Assembly: GCF_004123145.1 (NCBI RefSeq)
Contig: NZ_SDKC01000001.1
Span: 1,321,501-1,385,500 of the forward strand
Direction of reading: 5' to 3'
From: Blautia faecicola
GTDB lineage: Bacteria > Bacillota > Clostridia > Lachnospirales > Lachnospiraceae
DNA: 64,000 nucleotides
Below are positions 44,822 through 53,985 of the stretch, in pieces; positions within the stretch are counted from its first letter, which is position 1, and the number at the start of each line of letters is the position of its first letter. The notes beneath the pieces are model-generated. The model made no database searches and was not told where the DNA came from. It was given only the letters and a program-made list of their open reading frames with translations. A program made the translations under genes and the position numbers.

Positions 44822-46108
44822 ATGGCAGACAGAGTCATTAAAGCAGCCCTGCTTGGTTTAGGTACCGTAGGCGGTGGTGTTTATAAAGTGCTGAAAATGC
44901 AGGAAGAGGAAATGATCCCGAAATTGGGTGCAAAAGTGGAATTGAAGAAAATTCTGGTTCGTAATATTGAAAAAGCATCCAAAAAGATCGATGATCCGTC
45001 CTTGCTTACGGATAACTGGAAAGAGATCGTGGAGGATCCGGAGATCGAGATCGTTATTGAGCTGATCGGTGGCATGGAACCGGCAAGAACGTATATTCTG
45101 GAAGCTCTGGAAGCAGGAAAAAATGTGGTAACTGCCAACAAAGATCTGATCGCAGCTGACGGACATATTCTGCTGGATACCGCAGCAAAGAATAAGAAAG
45201 ATTTCTTACACGAAGCGGCAGTAGCCGGTGGTATCCCGATCATTCGTCCGATCAAGCAGTGTCTTGCAGGAAATCATATCTCAGAAGTGATGGGTATCAT
45301 GAACGGAACTACCAACTTTATCCTGACTAAGATGAGCCAGAATGGCATGGAATTCGCCGATGCCCTGAAACTGGCACAGGAACTGGGATATGCGGAAAGT
45401 GATCCGACCGCTGATGTGGAAGGACTGGATGCGGGAAGAAAGGTTGCGATCCTTGCCAGCGCTGCTTTTAATTCACGGGTTACCTTTGATGACGTATATA
45501 CGGAAGGAATCACCAAGATCACAGCGACGGATATCCAGTATGCCAAAGAGATGGGCTGCGTGATCAAACTCCTTGGTGTGGCAAGAAATACACCGGAAGG
45601 TATCGAAGCGAGAGTCCATCCGATGCTGATCGATGTCAATCATCCACTGGCGTCTGTTAATGATGCATACAACGCAGTTTTTGTACAGGGGGATGCCGTA
45701 CAGGATGCCATGTTCTATGGCCGTGGTGCCGGAGAACTGCCGACAGCCAGTGCAGTTGTGGGCGATGTCTTTGATATTGTAAGAAATATTTTGAATGATT
45801 GCTGTGGACGAATCGGATGTACCTGTTATAAGAATCTTCCGATCAAGCACATGAACGAGATCAGCAGTAAGTTCTTCATTCGCATGTTTGTGGAAGACCG
45901 TCCGGGTGTACTGGCCAATATTGCCAGTGTATTTGGCAACAGTGGTGTCAGTCTGGCGCAGGTTATCCAGAGAAGAAAGAATGACCAGTATGCAGAGATC
46001 GTAGTGATCACAGATGATGTGAAAGAGAAGAATCTGAAGGATGCGCTGGCAGTGGCAAAGGGCATGTCTACCGTGAAAGAAATCTCCGGAATGATTCGTG
46101 TGGCATAA
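44822..46108 (+). CDS. hom: Homoserine dehydrogenase
   Basis: A 428-residue enzyme reducing aspartate semialdehyde to homoserine. NAD(P) site LGLGTVGGGV (11-20), catalytic region MNGTTNFILTKM, and GLDAGRKVAILAS are typical. The C-terminal ACT domain (about 350-428, FIRMFVEDRPGVLANIASVF) suggests allosteric control, usually by threonine. It has no linked thrB/thrC here. Confidence 0.96.
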   Translation: MADRVIKAALLGLGTVGGGVYKVLKMQEEEMIPKLGAKVELKKILVRNIEKASKKIDDPSLLTDNWKEIVEDPEIEIVIELIGGMEPARTYILEALEAGKNVVTANKDLIAADGHILLDTAAKNKKDFLHEAAVAGGIPIIRPIKQCLAGNHISEVMGIMNGTTNFILTKMSQNGMEFADALKLAQELGYAESDPTADVEGLDAGRKVAILASAAFNSRVTFDDVYTEGITKITATDIQYAKEMGCVIKLLGVARNTPEGIEARVHPMLIDVNHPLASVNDAYNAVFVQGDAVQDAMFYGRGAGELPTASAVVGDVFDIVRNILNDCCGRIGCTCYKNLPIKHMNEISSKFFIRMFVEDRPGVLANIASVFGNSGVSLAQVIQRRKNDQYAEIVVITDDVKEKNLKDALAVAKGMSTVKEISGMIRVA

Positions 46109-46151
46109 AAAGAAAACAACTGTGTTGAGTCACAGAAAGTGCACACAGCAC

Positions 46152-46180
46152 TTGAAAGTCCTCTCATATCAAGTTATAAT
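46152..46180 (+). promoter_or_regulatory. Promoter of the moxR operon
   Basis: TTGAAA (46152-46157), 17-bp spacer, TATAAT (46175-46180). Confidence 0.75.
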
Positions 46181-46286
46181 GTAACTATTCGTTCAAATGT
46201 AACGAAAGAGACATGAAAACAGGGAAAAATATCATGCAAAATGCTGATAAAACACCTGAATCACTTGATATGGGAGGACTTTTTAC

Positions 46287-47234
46287 ATGGAACAATCAAG
46301 AGCCTGGGTGCAGGCATTAAGAGAAAATATCGGAAAAGTACTGGTTGGAAAGGAAGAGACTATTGATCTGGTGCTGACCACACTGGCAGCAGGAGGACAT
46401 GTATTGCTGGAAGACGTGCCGGGAACCGGAAAGACCATGCTGGCAAAATCGCTGGCAAAATCCTTAGATGCCGAGTTTGGAAGAATTCAGTTTACCCCGG
46501 ATCTTTTGCCGTCCGATATTACAGGTCTGAACTATTATAACCAGAAAGCAGGAGAATTCCAGTTCCGGCCGGGTCCTGTATTTGCCAATATCATTCTGGC
46601 AGATGAGATCAACCGTGCCACGCCGAGAACGCAGGCCAGTCTGCTGGAGTGTATGGAAGAACGTCAGGTGACGGTGGATGGTGTGACGAGAAAGCTGGAA
46701 GAGCCATTTTTCGTTATTGCAACGCAGAATCCACTGGAAACTACCGGGACCTTCCCGTTGCCGGAAGCACAGCTGGATCGTTTCTTTATGAAGTTATCGA
46801 TGGGGCTGCCGGATAAGAAAGAAGAAGTGGGAATTTTAAAGCGGTTTATTCTGGATCAGCCCTATGAGACACTGAAGGCAGTGTGTAAAAAAGAACAGAT
46901 CCTTGCGGCAAGAGAAGAAGTGAAGAAGGTTCATGTGCATGAGCTTCTGCTAGATTATATGGCAGAACTGGTGCAGGCCACCAGAAAGGACAAAGAGATT
47001 CTTTCCGGTGTGAGTCCGAGAGGAACAATGGCCCTGCTGCGGGCTTCTCAGGCATATGCATGGATTCAGGGCAGAGACTATGTGGTACCGGAGGATATCA
47101 AGAAAGTTGCCGGTCCTGTGATGGCGCACAGACTGGTATTATCCAGGGGATTTGGCGGAGCTGTTACCGGAAAGATCAAGATAGAAGAGATCCTGTCGAA
47201 AGTCAGTGTTCCTACAGAAGAATGGGAGAGATAA
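46287..47234 (+). CDS. MoxR family AAA+ ATPase
   Basis: A 315-residue AAA+ ATPase of the MoxR type, thought to act as a chaperone for metal- or envelope-linked complexes. Walker A is DVPGTGKT (43-50), Walker B ILADEINRATPRTQ, sensor 1 VIATQNP, and SPRGTMALLRASQAYA is the sensor 2 region. It is followed by DUF58 and DUF4129-like genes, the usual moxR set. Confidence 0.93.
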   Translation: MEQSRAWVQALRENIGKVLVGKEETIDLVLTTLAAGGHVLLEDVPGTGKTMLAKSLAKSLDAEFGRIQFTPDLLPSDITGLNYYNQKAGEFQFRPGPVFANIILADEINRATPRTQASLLECMEERQVTVDGVTRKLEEPFFVIATQNPLETTGTFPLPEAQLDRFFMKLSMGLPDKKEEVGILKRFILDQPYETLKAVCKKEQILAAREEVKKVHVHELLLDYMAELVQATRKDKEILSGVSPRGTMALLRASQAYAWIQGRDYVVPEDIKKVAGPVMAHRLVLSRGFGGAVTGKIKIEEILSKVSVPTEEWER

Positions 47235-47237
47235 CAG

Positions 47238-48362
47238 ATGGTTATTATAGTGATCGTAATTGGCGCTTTGGTGATGAACTATGCGCTGGTGAAAATCTAC
47301 GGGCATCTGTGGGGAAAGAACCTGGATGCCCAGGTAGAATTTCAGAAAGAGCCGTCTCTGGAAGGCCGGGATGCCATGCTGACGGAAACCATCTATAATC
47401 GGAAATGGTTATTTCTTCCGGTCTTGCAGGTTGGATTTCAGATGCATCGAAATCTATGGTTTGCAGACGGGGAAAATACCAGTGTTTCGGATCAGTGTTA
47501 TAAAAGAGATATCTTTTCTGTCGGCGGATATCAGAAAATCACGAGAACCATTCCGTTTCACTGTTCCAAGCGTGGGTATTATGAGCTGTCTCAGGTAGAA
47601 TTGGTAACCAGAAGTCCGTTGATGAACAAAAAGTTCTATAAGACGCTGGAGTCACCGGATCATTTTTATGTCTATCCGCGTATGGTAGATGATACAAAGC
47701 TGGAGATTCCGTTCCAGAAGATCATGGGAAGTGTGTTGTCACACAAGAACCTCTATGAAGATCCCTTTGAATTCCGGGGCATCCGGGAATATCAGCCTAC
47801 AGATCCCATGCATAAGATCAACTGGAAGGTATCAGCCAGAACAGATCAGTGGATGGTCAATCTGTACGATTCCACATCGGCTCAGGAAGTGATGATCTTG
47901 CTGGACGTGGAAGATGAGACCATCTGGAAATTCGATGAGATTCATGAGGAAGGAATCCGCCTGGCGGCTGCTCTGGCTTCCCGGCTTTTGCAACAGGGGG
48001 TCCCGGTGGGAATCCGTACTAATGGGCGGGATCTGAAAAGTGACGAATGTTTCAGTCTGAACGGAGGAACAGGTCCGCAGCAGGTGCGCTCTCTGTATGA
48101 GGGTCTGACAAGACTGGATCTTACAAAAAAGGCAGAACATATGGAAGTGATCCTGGATCGTCTGAGGGAAGAAAAAGAGAATGGAAACCGGACGTATGTG
48201 ATGATCTCCAAGAATCAGAGAGAAAGTTGTTATGAGGGATTTGACAGCCTTTTGCAGGACGGTGGAACGGGAGCATGGATCGCAACGTTATACGATGATA
48301 TGGAGTGGAAATTACCGGAAAACCGGAAGGTGACTATGATCCGGTGGGAGGTGGCGAAATGA
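47238..48362 (+). CDS. DUF58 protein
   Basis: A 374-residue protein with an N-terminal membrane segment and a von Willebrand-like DUF58 domain: FEFRGIREYQPTDPMHKINW is the defining motif (about residues 175-194), with strand VMILLDVEDE after it. These proteins partner MoxR ATPases. It begins 4 nt after moxR and overlaps the next gene by ATGA. Confidence 0.9.
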   Translation: MVIIVIVIGALVMNYALVKIYGHLWGKNLDAQVEFQKEPSLEGRDAMLTETIYNRKWLFLPVLQVGFQMHRNLWFADGENTSVSDQCYKRDIFSVGGYQKITRTIPFHCSKRGYYELSQVELVTRSPLMNKKFYKTLESPDHFYVYPRMVDDTKLEIPFQKIMGSVLSHKNLYEDPFEFRGIREYQPTDPMHKINWKVSARTDQWMVNLYDSTSAQEVMILLDVEDETIWKFDEIHEEGIRLAAALASRLLQQGVPVGIRTNGRDLKSDECFSLNGGTGPQQVRSLYEGLTRLDLTKKAEHMEVILDRLREEKENGNRTYVMISKNQRESCYEGFDSLLQDGGTGAWIATLYDDMEWKLPENRKVTMIRWEVAK

Positions 48363-49591
48363 AAAAGTTAAAAATGACGAAAAGAGAAGCTGCCATTACT
48401 TTCCTGGGACTGTGTCACGGTTACCTGGTTTTATTTGCCATCTATGCCTGTGCGGTGGTAACTTCCGGCCACGGAAATGAACCATTTATCCAGGTGGGAC
48501 TGTTACTGCTTCCGGTGAATGCGATTTTGTTTGCGGCTGTAAGATGGGCCGGACATTTCTGGCAGTATGGGTTGATCGCTGCGCTGGCAGTTGTGGGTTC
48601 TGTTATGGCGGCAGGAAGCGGGGTACGCGGAATCTGGATGGGGATTCTGGGAGTTCTGGCTGCTATTTCTTATTTTTATGCCAGAGCGGCCAGAAACACC
48701 TGCTGGCTGGAATCGCCGGTATATCCGTGGATCGGGATCGATGTGATTTTGTATTTTCTTGGCGGTCATTTTGCATCCGATATGGCAGTACGGATCGCAC
48801 CGATACTGGCGGCTGTATATTTTCTGATCTGCAATTTCCATACGAATCTGGAAGAAGTGGATACCTTTTTGAAAAATCATGCAACAATGGAGCGTCTGCC
48901 GGTGCGACGGCTGGCCAGAATCAATCAGGGTATGATGTGGATCGTATCGGGACTGACGGCGGCTGCGATGATCGTCGCGCCCTATCTTGGCTTAGATCAG
49001 CTGATACGGCAGCTGGGAAATGCTTTGAAGACGGTGATTCGCTGGCTGTTGCTTCTGATTCCCAACTCCCCTGTGGAAGAGGAGACCATGGCGACCGAAC
49101 AGGCGCAACAGGCGATGCCGGCTGTCGGCAATCAGGCACCTTGGTTTCTGGAACTGTTCTATAAGCTGCTGGATCTCATTGGCTGGATGATCGGTATCGG
49201 ACTGGTGCTTGCGTGTGTATTTCTGGTGATCCGGGCATTATACCGGCTGTACCTGCGGTTTAATGAAAAAACGGAAGAAAACGGGGATACCATCGAACGC
49301 CTGATGCCTGCTCCGGCGGCAGAAAAGAAGAAGGGGCTGGAACATAAAAAGAAAGAGCATCTGTTCTGGGATCGTTCCACAGATGGAAGGATTCGGAAAC
49401 ATTATCGAAAAAAAGTGCTGGAAAAACTGAAAGAATCGCCGGATGAAGCCTGGACTCCCACACAGACTGCCAGAGAAATGGAACTGGAGCCGGGGGAGGC
49501 AGAAACCTTTGCACGGATTTATGAGAAGGCAAGATACGGAAAAGATGATTGCAGCAGGGAAGAGATGGAGAGGATGCTTAAGATTCGGTAG
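48359..49591 (+). CDS. Membrane protein with DUF4129-like C-terminus
   Basis: A 410-residue protein with about 6-7 membrane helices in the first 300 residues and a cytosolic C-terminal region (about 330-410): RIRKHYRKKVLEKL, TPTQTAREMEL and FARIYEKARYGKDD resemble DUF4129, which normally accompanies transglutaminase-like proteins in moxR operons. Here no transglutaminase gene or domain (Cys-His-Asp) is visible. Start ATG 48359 overlaps the DUF58 stop. It is the last gene before a terminator. Confidence 0.75.
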   Translation: MKKLKMTKREAAITFLGLCHGYLVLFAIYACAVVTSGHGNEPFIQVGLLLLPVNAILFAAVRWAGHFWQYGLIAALAVVGSVMAAGSGVRGIWMGILGVLAAISYFYARAARNTCWLESPVYPWIGIDVILYFLGGHFASDMAVRIAPILAAVYFLICNFHTNLEEVDTFLKNHATMERLPVRRLARINQGMMWIVSGLTAAAMIVAPYLGLDQLIRQLGNALKTVIRWLLLLIPNSPVEEETMATEQAQQAMPAVGNQAPWFLELFYKLLDLIGWMIGIGLVLACVFLVIRALYRLYLRFNEKTEENGDTIERLMPAPAAEKKKGLEHKKKEHLFWDRSTDGRIRKHYRKKVLEKLKESPDEAWTPTQTAREMELEPGEAETFARIYEKARYGKDDCSREEMERMLKIR

Positions 49592-49674
49592 AAGCTTGGG
49601 GCAGATGGATTGGATTTCGAAGCAGTGCGGCGGAAATATGATGTATAGAGCGTTAATTGAGAAGAAAAATAATC

Positions 49675-49709
49675 AAAAAAGCAATCGTATTTTTTACGAT
49701 TGCTTTTTT
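49675..49709 (+). terminator. Terminator of the moxR operon
   Basis: GCAATCGT / ACGATTGC stem with A-run before and TTTTTT after. Confidence 0.85.
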
Positions 49710-49871
49710 GTGCACGCATTTCAAAATGAAAATTCAAACTCTGTATTAGAGCGTGCTTGAAAAATCTGAACATTCAGAAAAGGGCAAGCTATAAACTGCT
49801 TTCGGAGGTATAAAAATTCTTTTCATCTGCCATGGCAGCAGTCAACCGAATGCATGAATCAACCGATATTT

Positions 49872-50960
49872 TCATGAATCTTTCTGCCGATAACTTGCAT
49901 AGGCCAGTCGATATTCCCTTGGTGTTACATGATAAAATTTTTTGAATTCCCGGTAGAACTGTGTAAAGTTACGGAATCCCACCGATTCTGCGATATCATT
50001 GATATTTTCATCACTGGAAATCAGCAGATCGGCTGCTTTTTTCATACAGATGTAAGAACTGTAATCATGGATACTCAGCCCGGTAAAGTTTTTGATGGTT
50101 TTGTAGAGCGTATCTCCGGAATAATTAAAATACGCTTCCAGGTCTGCGCGTGTGATTTTCCGGTCAGAAGTGAGCATGTAATTGCGGATCCGGTTAAATA
50201 AATTCTGGTTTCTCTGATGTTCGGATGTAAGCGGCGTGTTGCTGAACTTTACCGGGTCAAAAAGTTCCATCATAAGCTGACTGGCATAGCAGGCAAGCTT
50301 TAGGGAAATGTTGTCAGATGGTGCGGATAATTCACAGATCATACGCTCGAAAATATTATGAATATGATGCTGGATCCATTCATATCCGTTAGCCGGTATA
50401 AAATCAGTAAAATGACGTTCCGACTGTATATAGTCCAGGAGACGATGATAAGCGGTATTATTTTCAGAAGGAAAGTAACGGGGAAAAGCCAGGATCTGCT
50501 GCATAAAAGACTGGCTGATCTTGAAAAATAAAACTCTGCATGCTGTTGCGTATTCTTCTGCGTGGAGAACGTGAGGGTCTACCAGGCAGCAACCTCCCGC
50601 CGGATAATAATGCCTGAAATGTTCAATGTTCTGATAGATTTCCCCATCTATGAGAAACATAAATTCATAATATTCATGAGAATGGAGATAGGTCATAGAT
50701 TGCAGGCTGGTGTGATCGGGCGGTATCAGATCGCTGACTTCTTCCAGAGGAGAAAAAGAGGCATAATAGACACCGGAGATATTATTTTCAAAAAGTGTGA
50801 AAAAGTTGTTTTCTTTATCCGGAGAGTGACGCAGCTGTAAGATCTCGACCGGTCCGGTCATATCGTAGGCATTCGCCATAGAGAAAAAAGAAGGAGAAGG
50901 AAGCGATTCAAAACCGGCAGCAGGGGTCGTTTTTGCGGAATCTGATGAAAGAAGAAACAT
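49872..50960 (-). CDS. AraC family regulator of the GH2 gene
   Basis: A 362-residue AraC-type regulator. The N-terminal cupin-like sensor has YLHSHEYYEFMFLIDGEIYQN, and the C-terminal 100 residues carry the two helix-turn-helix motifs (ADLEAYFNYSGDTLYKTI and INDIAESVGFRNFTQFYREF). It is divergent from the GH2 gene across a 285-bp region with a perfect 17-bp inverted repeat, so it most likely regulates that gene. Start follows AAAGGA on the minus strand. Confidence 0.9.
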   Translation of the reverse strand: MFLLSSDSAKTTPAAGFESLPSPSFFSMANAYDMTGPVEILQLRHSPDKENNFFTLFENNISGVYYASFSPLEEVSDLIPPDHTSLQSMTYLHSHEYYEFMFLIDGEIYQNIEHFRHYYPAGGCCLVDPHVLHAEEYATACRVLFFKISQSFMQQILAFPRYFPSENNTAYHRLLDYIQSERHFTDFIPANGYEWIQHHIHNIFERMICELSAPSDNISLKLACYASQLMMELFDPVKFSNTPLTSEHQRNQNLFNRIRNYMLTSDRKITRADLEAYFNYSGDTLYKTIKNFTGLSIHDYSSYICMKKAADLLISSDENINDIAESVGFRNFTQFYREFKKFYHVTPREYRLAYASYRQKDS

Positions 50961-50978
50961 AAGAGAAATCCTTTCGTG

Positions 50979-51033
50979 AAAATGATATAAAATATTGGAA
51001 AATACAATTATTATAGATATTTTATATCATTTT
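50979..51033. promoter_or_regulatory. Perfect 17-bp inverted repeat in AraC/GH2 intergenic region
   Basis: Left arm AAAATGATATAAAATAT (50979-50995), right arm ATATTTTATATCATTTT (51017-51033), 21 bp apart. It starts 19 bp upstream of the regulator gene, so it probably binds the divergent AraC protein or is part of the overlapping promoters. Confidence 0.6.
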
Positions 51034-51079
51034 AAAAAGCATTACAATAGTACTTAGTAAAGAAACACTGTATATAAGG

Positions 51080-51109
51080 AGTTACTTGAGAACGGAGTGA
51101 ACAGTAACT
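51080..51109 (+). repeat. Dispersed hairpin repeat, type B
   Basis: AGTTACT / AGTAACT arms around TGAGAACGGAGTGAAC, in the leader of the GH2 gene. Copies at 18918 and 26309. Confidence 0.65.
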
Positions 51110-51245
51110 ATAAGGTGTACAGCAATCAGCTTTGTGTGGTGTATGTCATAAGGAGATATCTGAAAATATTTCTGCAGGTATTATAAACCGAATGAAAAAA
51201 GTTTTAAAAGCTTTCAGAAATATTATGGCAGGAAAGGAGAAGCAT

Positions 51246-53729
51246 ATGATAAAAAGATTATTGAATCAGGGATGGACGGTGCAGGCAGGCGACGGAGGCG
51301 GATTATCCGCACTGTTCGGAGGTCCGGGAGAGCCGCCGAAACCGGTGAATCTTCCCCATGATCATCTGGTGGAGATTCCGAGGAATCCACAGGAACCAAA
51401 CGGTCCGGGCAACGGATTTTTCCACGAGGAAGATATGGTGTATGAGACGACGCTGCAGCTTGAAAAAGAGGCAGAAGACAAACGCATCTGGCTGGAATTC
51501 GAAGCGGTATACCAGAATGCATTTGTCTATGTAAACAATGCATTTGCCGGAAAATGTGCGTATGGATATAGTAATTTTTATCTGGATATCACTGATTTTG
51601 TAAAAATCGGACAGGCGAATGCCATCAAAGTGATCGTAAAAGATGGCGTGCCAAGCGGACGCTGGTATACGGGTGGTGGTATTTTCCGGGATGTTCATCT
51701 TATGATTGCTGAGCCGACACATATCGCACCGGACGGCGTATTTGTGAAAACAGAAAGTGTAGATGACCAGATCGCAGAGATCGCTGTGTGTACAGAAGTT
51801 GTGAACGATGATAAAACGATGAAAAGTATCCTCCTGTCTGCAAAACTTACCGATGAAGCAGGAAAAACGGTGGCAGAAGGAAATATGCCGATCACGATCC
51901 GGGGACATGTCACAGATACTTACAAATTACGGCTTTTTGTGAAAAATCCGAAGCTTTGGGATGCGGAACATCCGAATCTGTACCACTATGAAGTTTCCGT
52001 ATGTGAAAAAGAAACGGTACTGGATACAGAGACGGGAACCTTTGGCATCCGAAAGATGCAGCTGGATCCGGTACATGGACTCCGGATTAATGGAAAAACG
52101 GTAAAATTGCGTGGTGGCTGTATTCATCATGATAATGGAGTTATCGGAACAAAGGAATTCACCCTTGCAGCTGAGGAGAGAGTAAAGACACTGAAAAGTA
52201 TCGGTTTTAATGCGATCCGCAGTTCTCACTATCCGATGAGCAGAAAACTTCTTGCAGCGTGTGACAAATACGGCATGTACGTGATGGATGAATACGCAGA
52301 TGTGTGGACATCTTCCAAAGTTGCGTATGACTACAGTATGCATATGACCGAGTGGTGGGAACATGATGTGGCCAATATGATCAGGAAAGATAAAAATCAT
52401 CCATGTGTGATCATGTATTCTATCGGTAATGAGATTCCGGAAGTTGGGAATTCCATCGATTCCGGCTGGGGCAAAAAACTGGCGGACCGGATCCGTGCGC
52501 TGGACCCGACCAGATATGTGACCAATTCCATGAATCTGCTGCTGGCAGGTATGGACATGCTGTCAAAGATGGCTCCAGGTGCACAGGGACAGGATCAGAA
52601 TACAGGAGAACAGCCATCCGGTGAGATTAACTCTATGATGAGTAACATGGGAGATATGATGGCGCAGCTGATGCAGAGCCCGATGCTGGCTAAAATGACT
52701 GAGGAAGCGGCTTCTCAGGTGGATATCGTCGGATATAATTATGCCCTGGGACGTTATGAACCGGAAGGCGTGGAATATCCGAACCGGATTCTGGTAGGTT
52801 CCGAGACGAATTCTCCGGATCTTGACAAAAACTGGGAAGTAGTAGAGAAACTTCCATATGTGATCGGCGATTTTGACTGGACAGCCTGGGACTATCTGGG
52901 AGAAAACGGTATTGGTGGATATGTATATGGAGATGATTGCACCAATCCTATGGGCGCCATGTATGCCCCGTATCCGTGGAAAGCAGCTTACTGTGGGGAT
53001 GTAAATCTGCTTGGAGACAGACGGCCGGTTACCTATTGGAGAGAGATGATCTGGGGAATGCGTACAGCACCGTATATTGCTGTACAGCCACCGAAACATT
53101 ATGGTGAGACAAAGCATGGATCCCAGTGGTGCTTTTCCGATGCATACAGAAGCTGGAATCACAAGGATTATGCAGGAAAAGGTATCGTGGTCGAAGTCTA
53201 TGCACCGGCAGATGAGATAGAACTGTTTATTAACGGAAAATCCGTTGGCAAAAAGAAAACCGGTGAACCGCACAAATATATGGCAACGTTTGATGTGACG
53301 TATGAAACCGGCCAGGTGGAAGCAGTCGCATACAAAGACGGTATGGAAATCGGAAGAGATATTCTGTCTACAGCAGGGGATGAAGTACATCTGACAGCCG
53401 AAGTAAAGACAACAGCCGGTGTTGGTGCAGACGCAAAACTCCCTGCAGACGGAACAGACATTGCTTATGTGGATGTTGCAGTTGTGGATGCACATGGAAT
53501 TCTCAATATGGATGAGACACAGAGGGTTGCAGTGTCGATTGAGGGACCGGGAGAAGTGATTGGCTATGGATCTGCCAATCCGGTTAGTGAGGAAAACTAC
53601 TATGACACAGAAGCTATGACATATGAAGGACGAATCCGTGCGGCTGTAAGGGCAAACGGTACAGGAAAAATCAAGGTAACCTTTACCGCCGGAGACAAAA
53701 ACTGCAGCGTTACGATTCCGGCAGAGTAA
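51246..53729 (+). CDS. Glycoside hydrolase family 2 (beta-galactosidase-like)
   Basis: An 827-residue cytosolic GH2 enzyme. In order: sugar-binding jelly roll (about 20-175), immunoglobulin-like domain, TIM barrel with acid/base Glu in MYSIGNEIPEVG and nucleophile Glu in LVGSETNSPD, then C-terminal immunoglobulin-like domains (VEVYAPADEIELFINGKSVG and later). An insertion rich in Met/Gln/Ser lies in the barrel (52558-52720). There is no signal peptide. ATG 51246 has AAAGGAGAAGC upstream. Beta-galactosidase, beta-glucuronidase or another beta-glycosidase are all possible. Confidence 0.9.
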   Translation: MIKRLLNQGWTVQAGDGGGLSALFGGPGEPPKPVNLPHDHLVEIPRNPQEPNGPGNGFFHEEDMVYETTLQLEKEAEDKRIWLEFEAVYQNAFVYVNNAFAGKCAYGYSNFYLDITDFVKIGQANAIKVIVKDGVPSGRWYTGGGIFRDVHLMIAEPTHIAPDGVFVKTESVDDQIAEIAVCTEVVNDDKTMKSILLSAKLTDEAGKTVAEGNMPITIRGHVTDTYKLRLFVKNPKLWDAEHPNLYHYEVSVCEKETVLDTETGTFGIRKMQLDPVHGLRINGKTVKLRGGCIHHDNGVIGTKEFTLAAEERVKTLKSIGFNAIRSSHYPMSRKLLAACDKYGMYVMDEYADVWTSSKVAYDYSMHMTEWWEHDVANMIRKDKNHPCVIMYSIGNEIPEVGNSIDSGWGKKLADRIRALDPTRYVTNSMNLLLAGMDMLSKMAPGAQGQDQNTGEQPSGEINSMMSNMGDMMAQLMQSPMLAKMTEEAASQVDIVGYNYALGRYEPEGVEYPNRILVGSETNSPDLDKNWEVVEKLPYVIGDFDWTAWDYLGENGIGGYVYGDDCTNPMGAMYAPYPWKAAYCGDVNLLGDRRPVTYWREMIWGMRTAPYIAVQPPKHYGETKHGSQWCFSDAYRSWNHKDYAGKGIVVEVYAPADEIELFINGKSVGKKKTGEPHKYMATFDVTYETGQVEAVAYKDGMEIGRDILSTAGDEVHLTAEVKTTAGVGADAKLPADGTDIAYVDVAVVDAHGILNMDETQRVAVSIEGPGEVIGYGSANPVSEENYYDTEAMTYEGRIRAAVRANGTGKIKVTFTAGDKNCSVTIPAE

Positions 53730-53737
53730 TAGATTTG

Positions 53738-53822
53738 ACAGGCCGGGTTTTGGAGTGCTCTCTGTACTTTTAAAGCACGAAGAAAAAACGGAAACCCGGC
53801 CTGTAATCTCTTCCTTTTTTTT
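53738..53822 (+). terminator. Terminator after GH2
   Basis: ACAGGCCGGGTTT / AAACCCGGCCTGT perfect 13-bp stem with a 41-nt loop; a run of T at 53814-53822. Confidence 0.8.
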
Positions 53823-53854
53823 CAGTTATATGTTACAATCATCTTTGCATGTCA

Positions 53855-53892
53855 TTTACGCAAACAACGAGCCAGAGTCCACGCTTGCGTGG
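53855..53892 (+). repeat. Dispersed hairpin repeat, type C
   Basis: Begins TTTACGCAAACAACGAGCC and ends in the hairpin CCACGC-TT-GCGTGG. A near copy with compensating changes is at 55603-55639. It lies in the leader of the YfcC gene. Confidence 0.65.
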
Positions 53893-53985
53893 AAAGGTGA
53901 AGAATGTCACCCAATGCGCCAAACTCGCGGAGGGTGTGTTGACTCGTTTATGGGATGTAAAGATAAAATGGAGGGATACTCAAGT

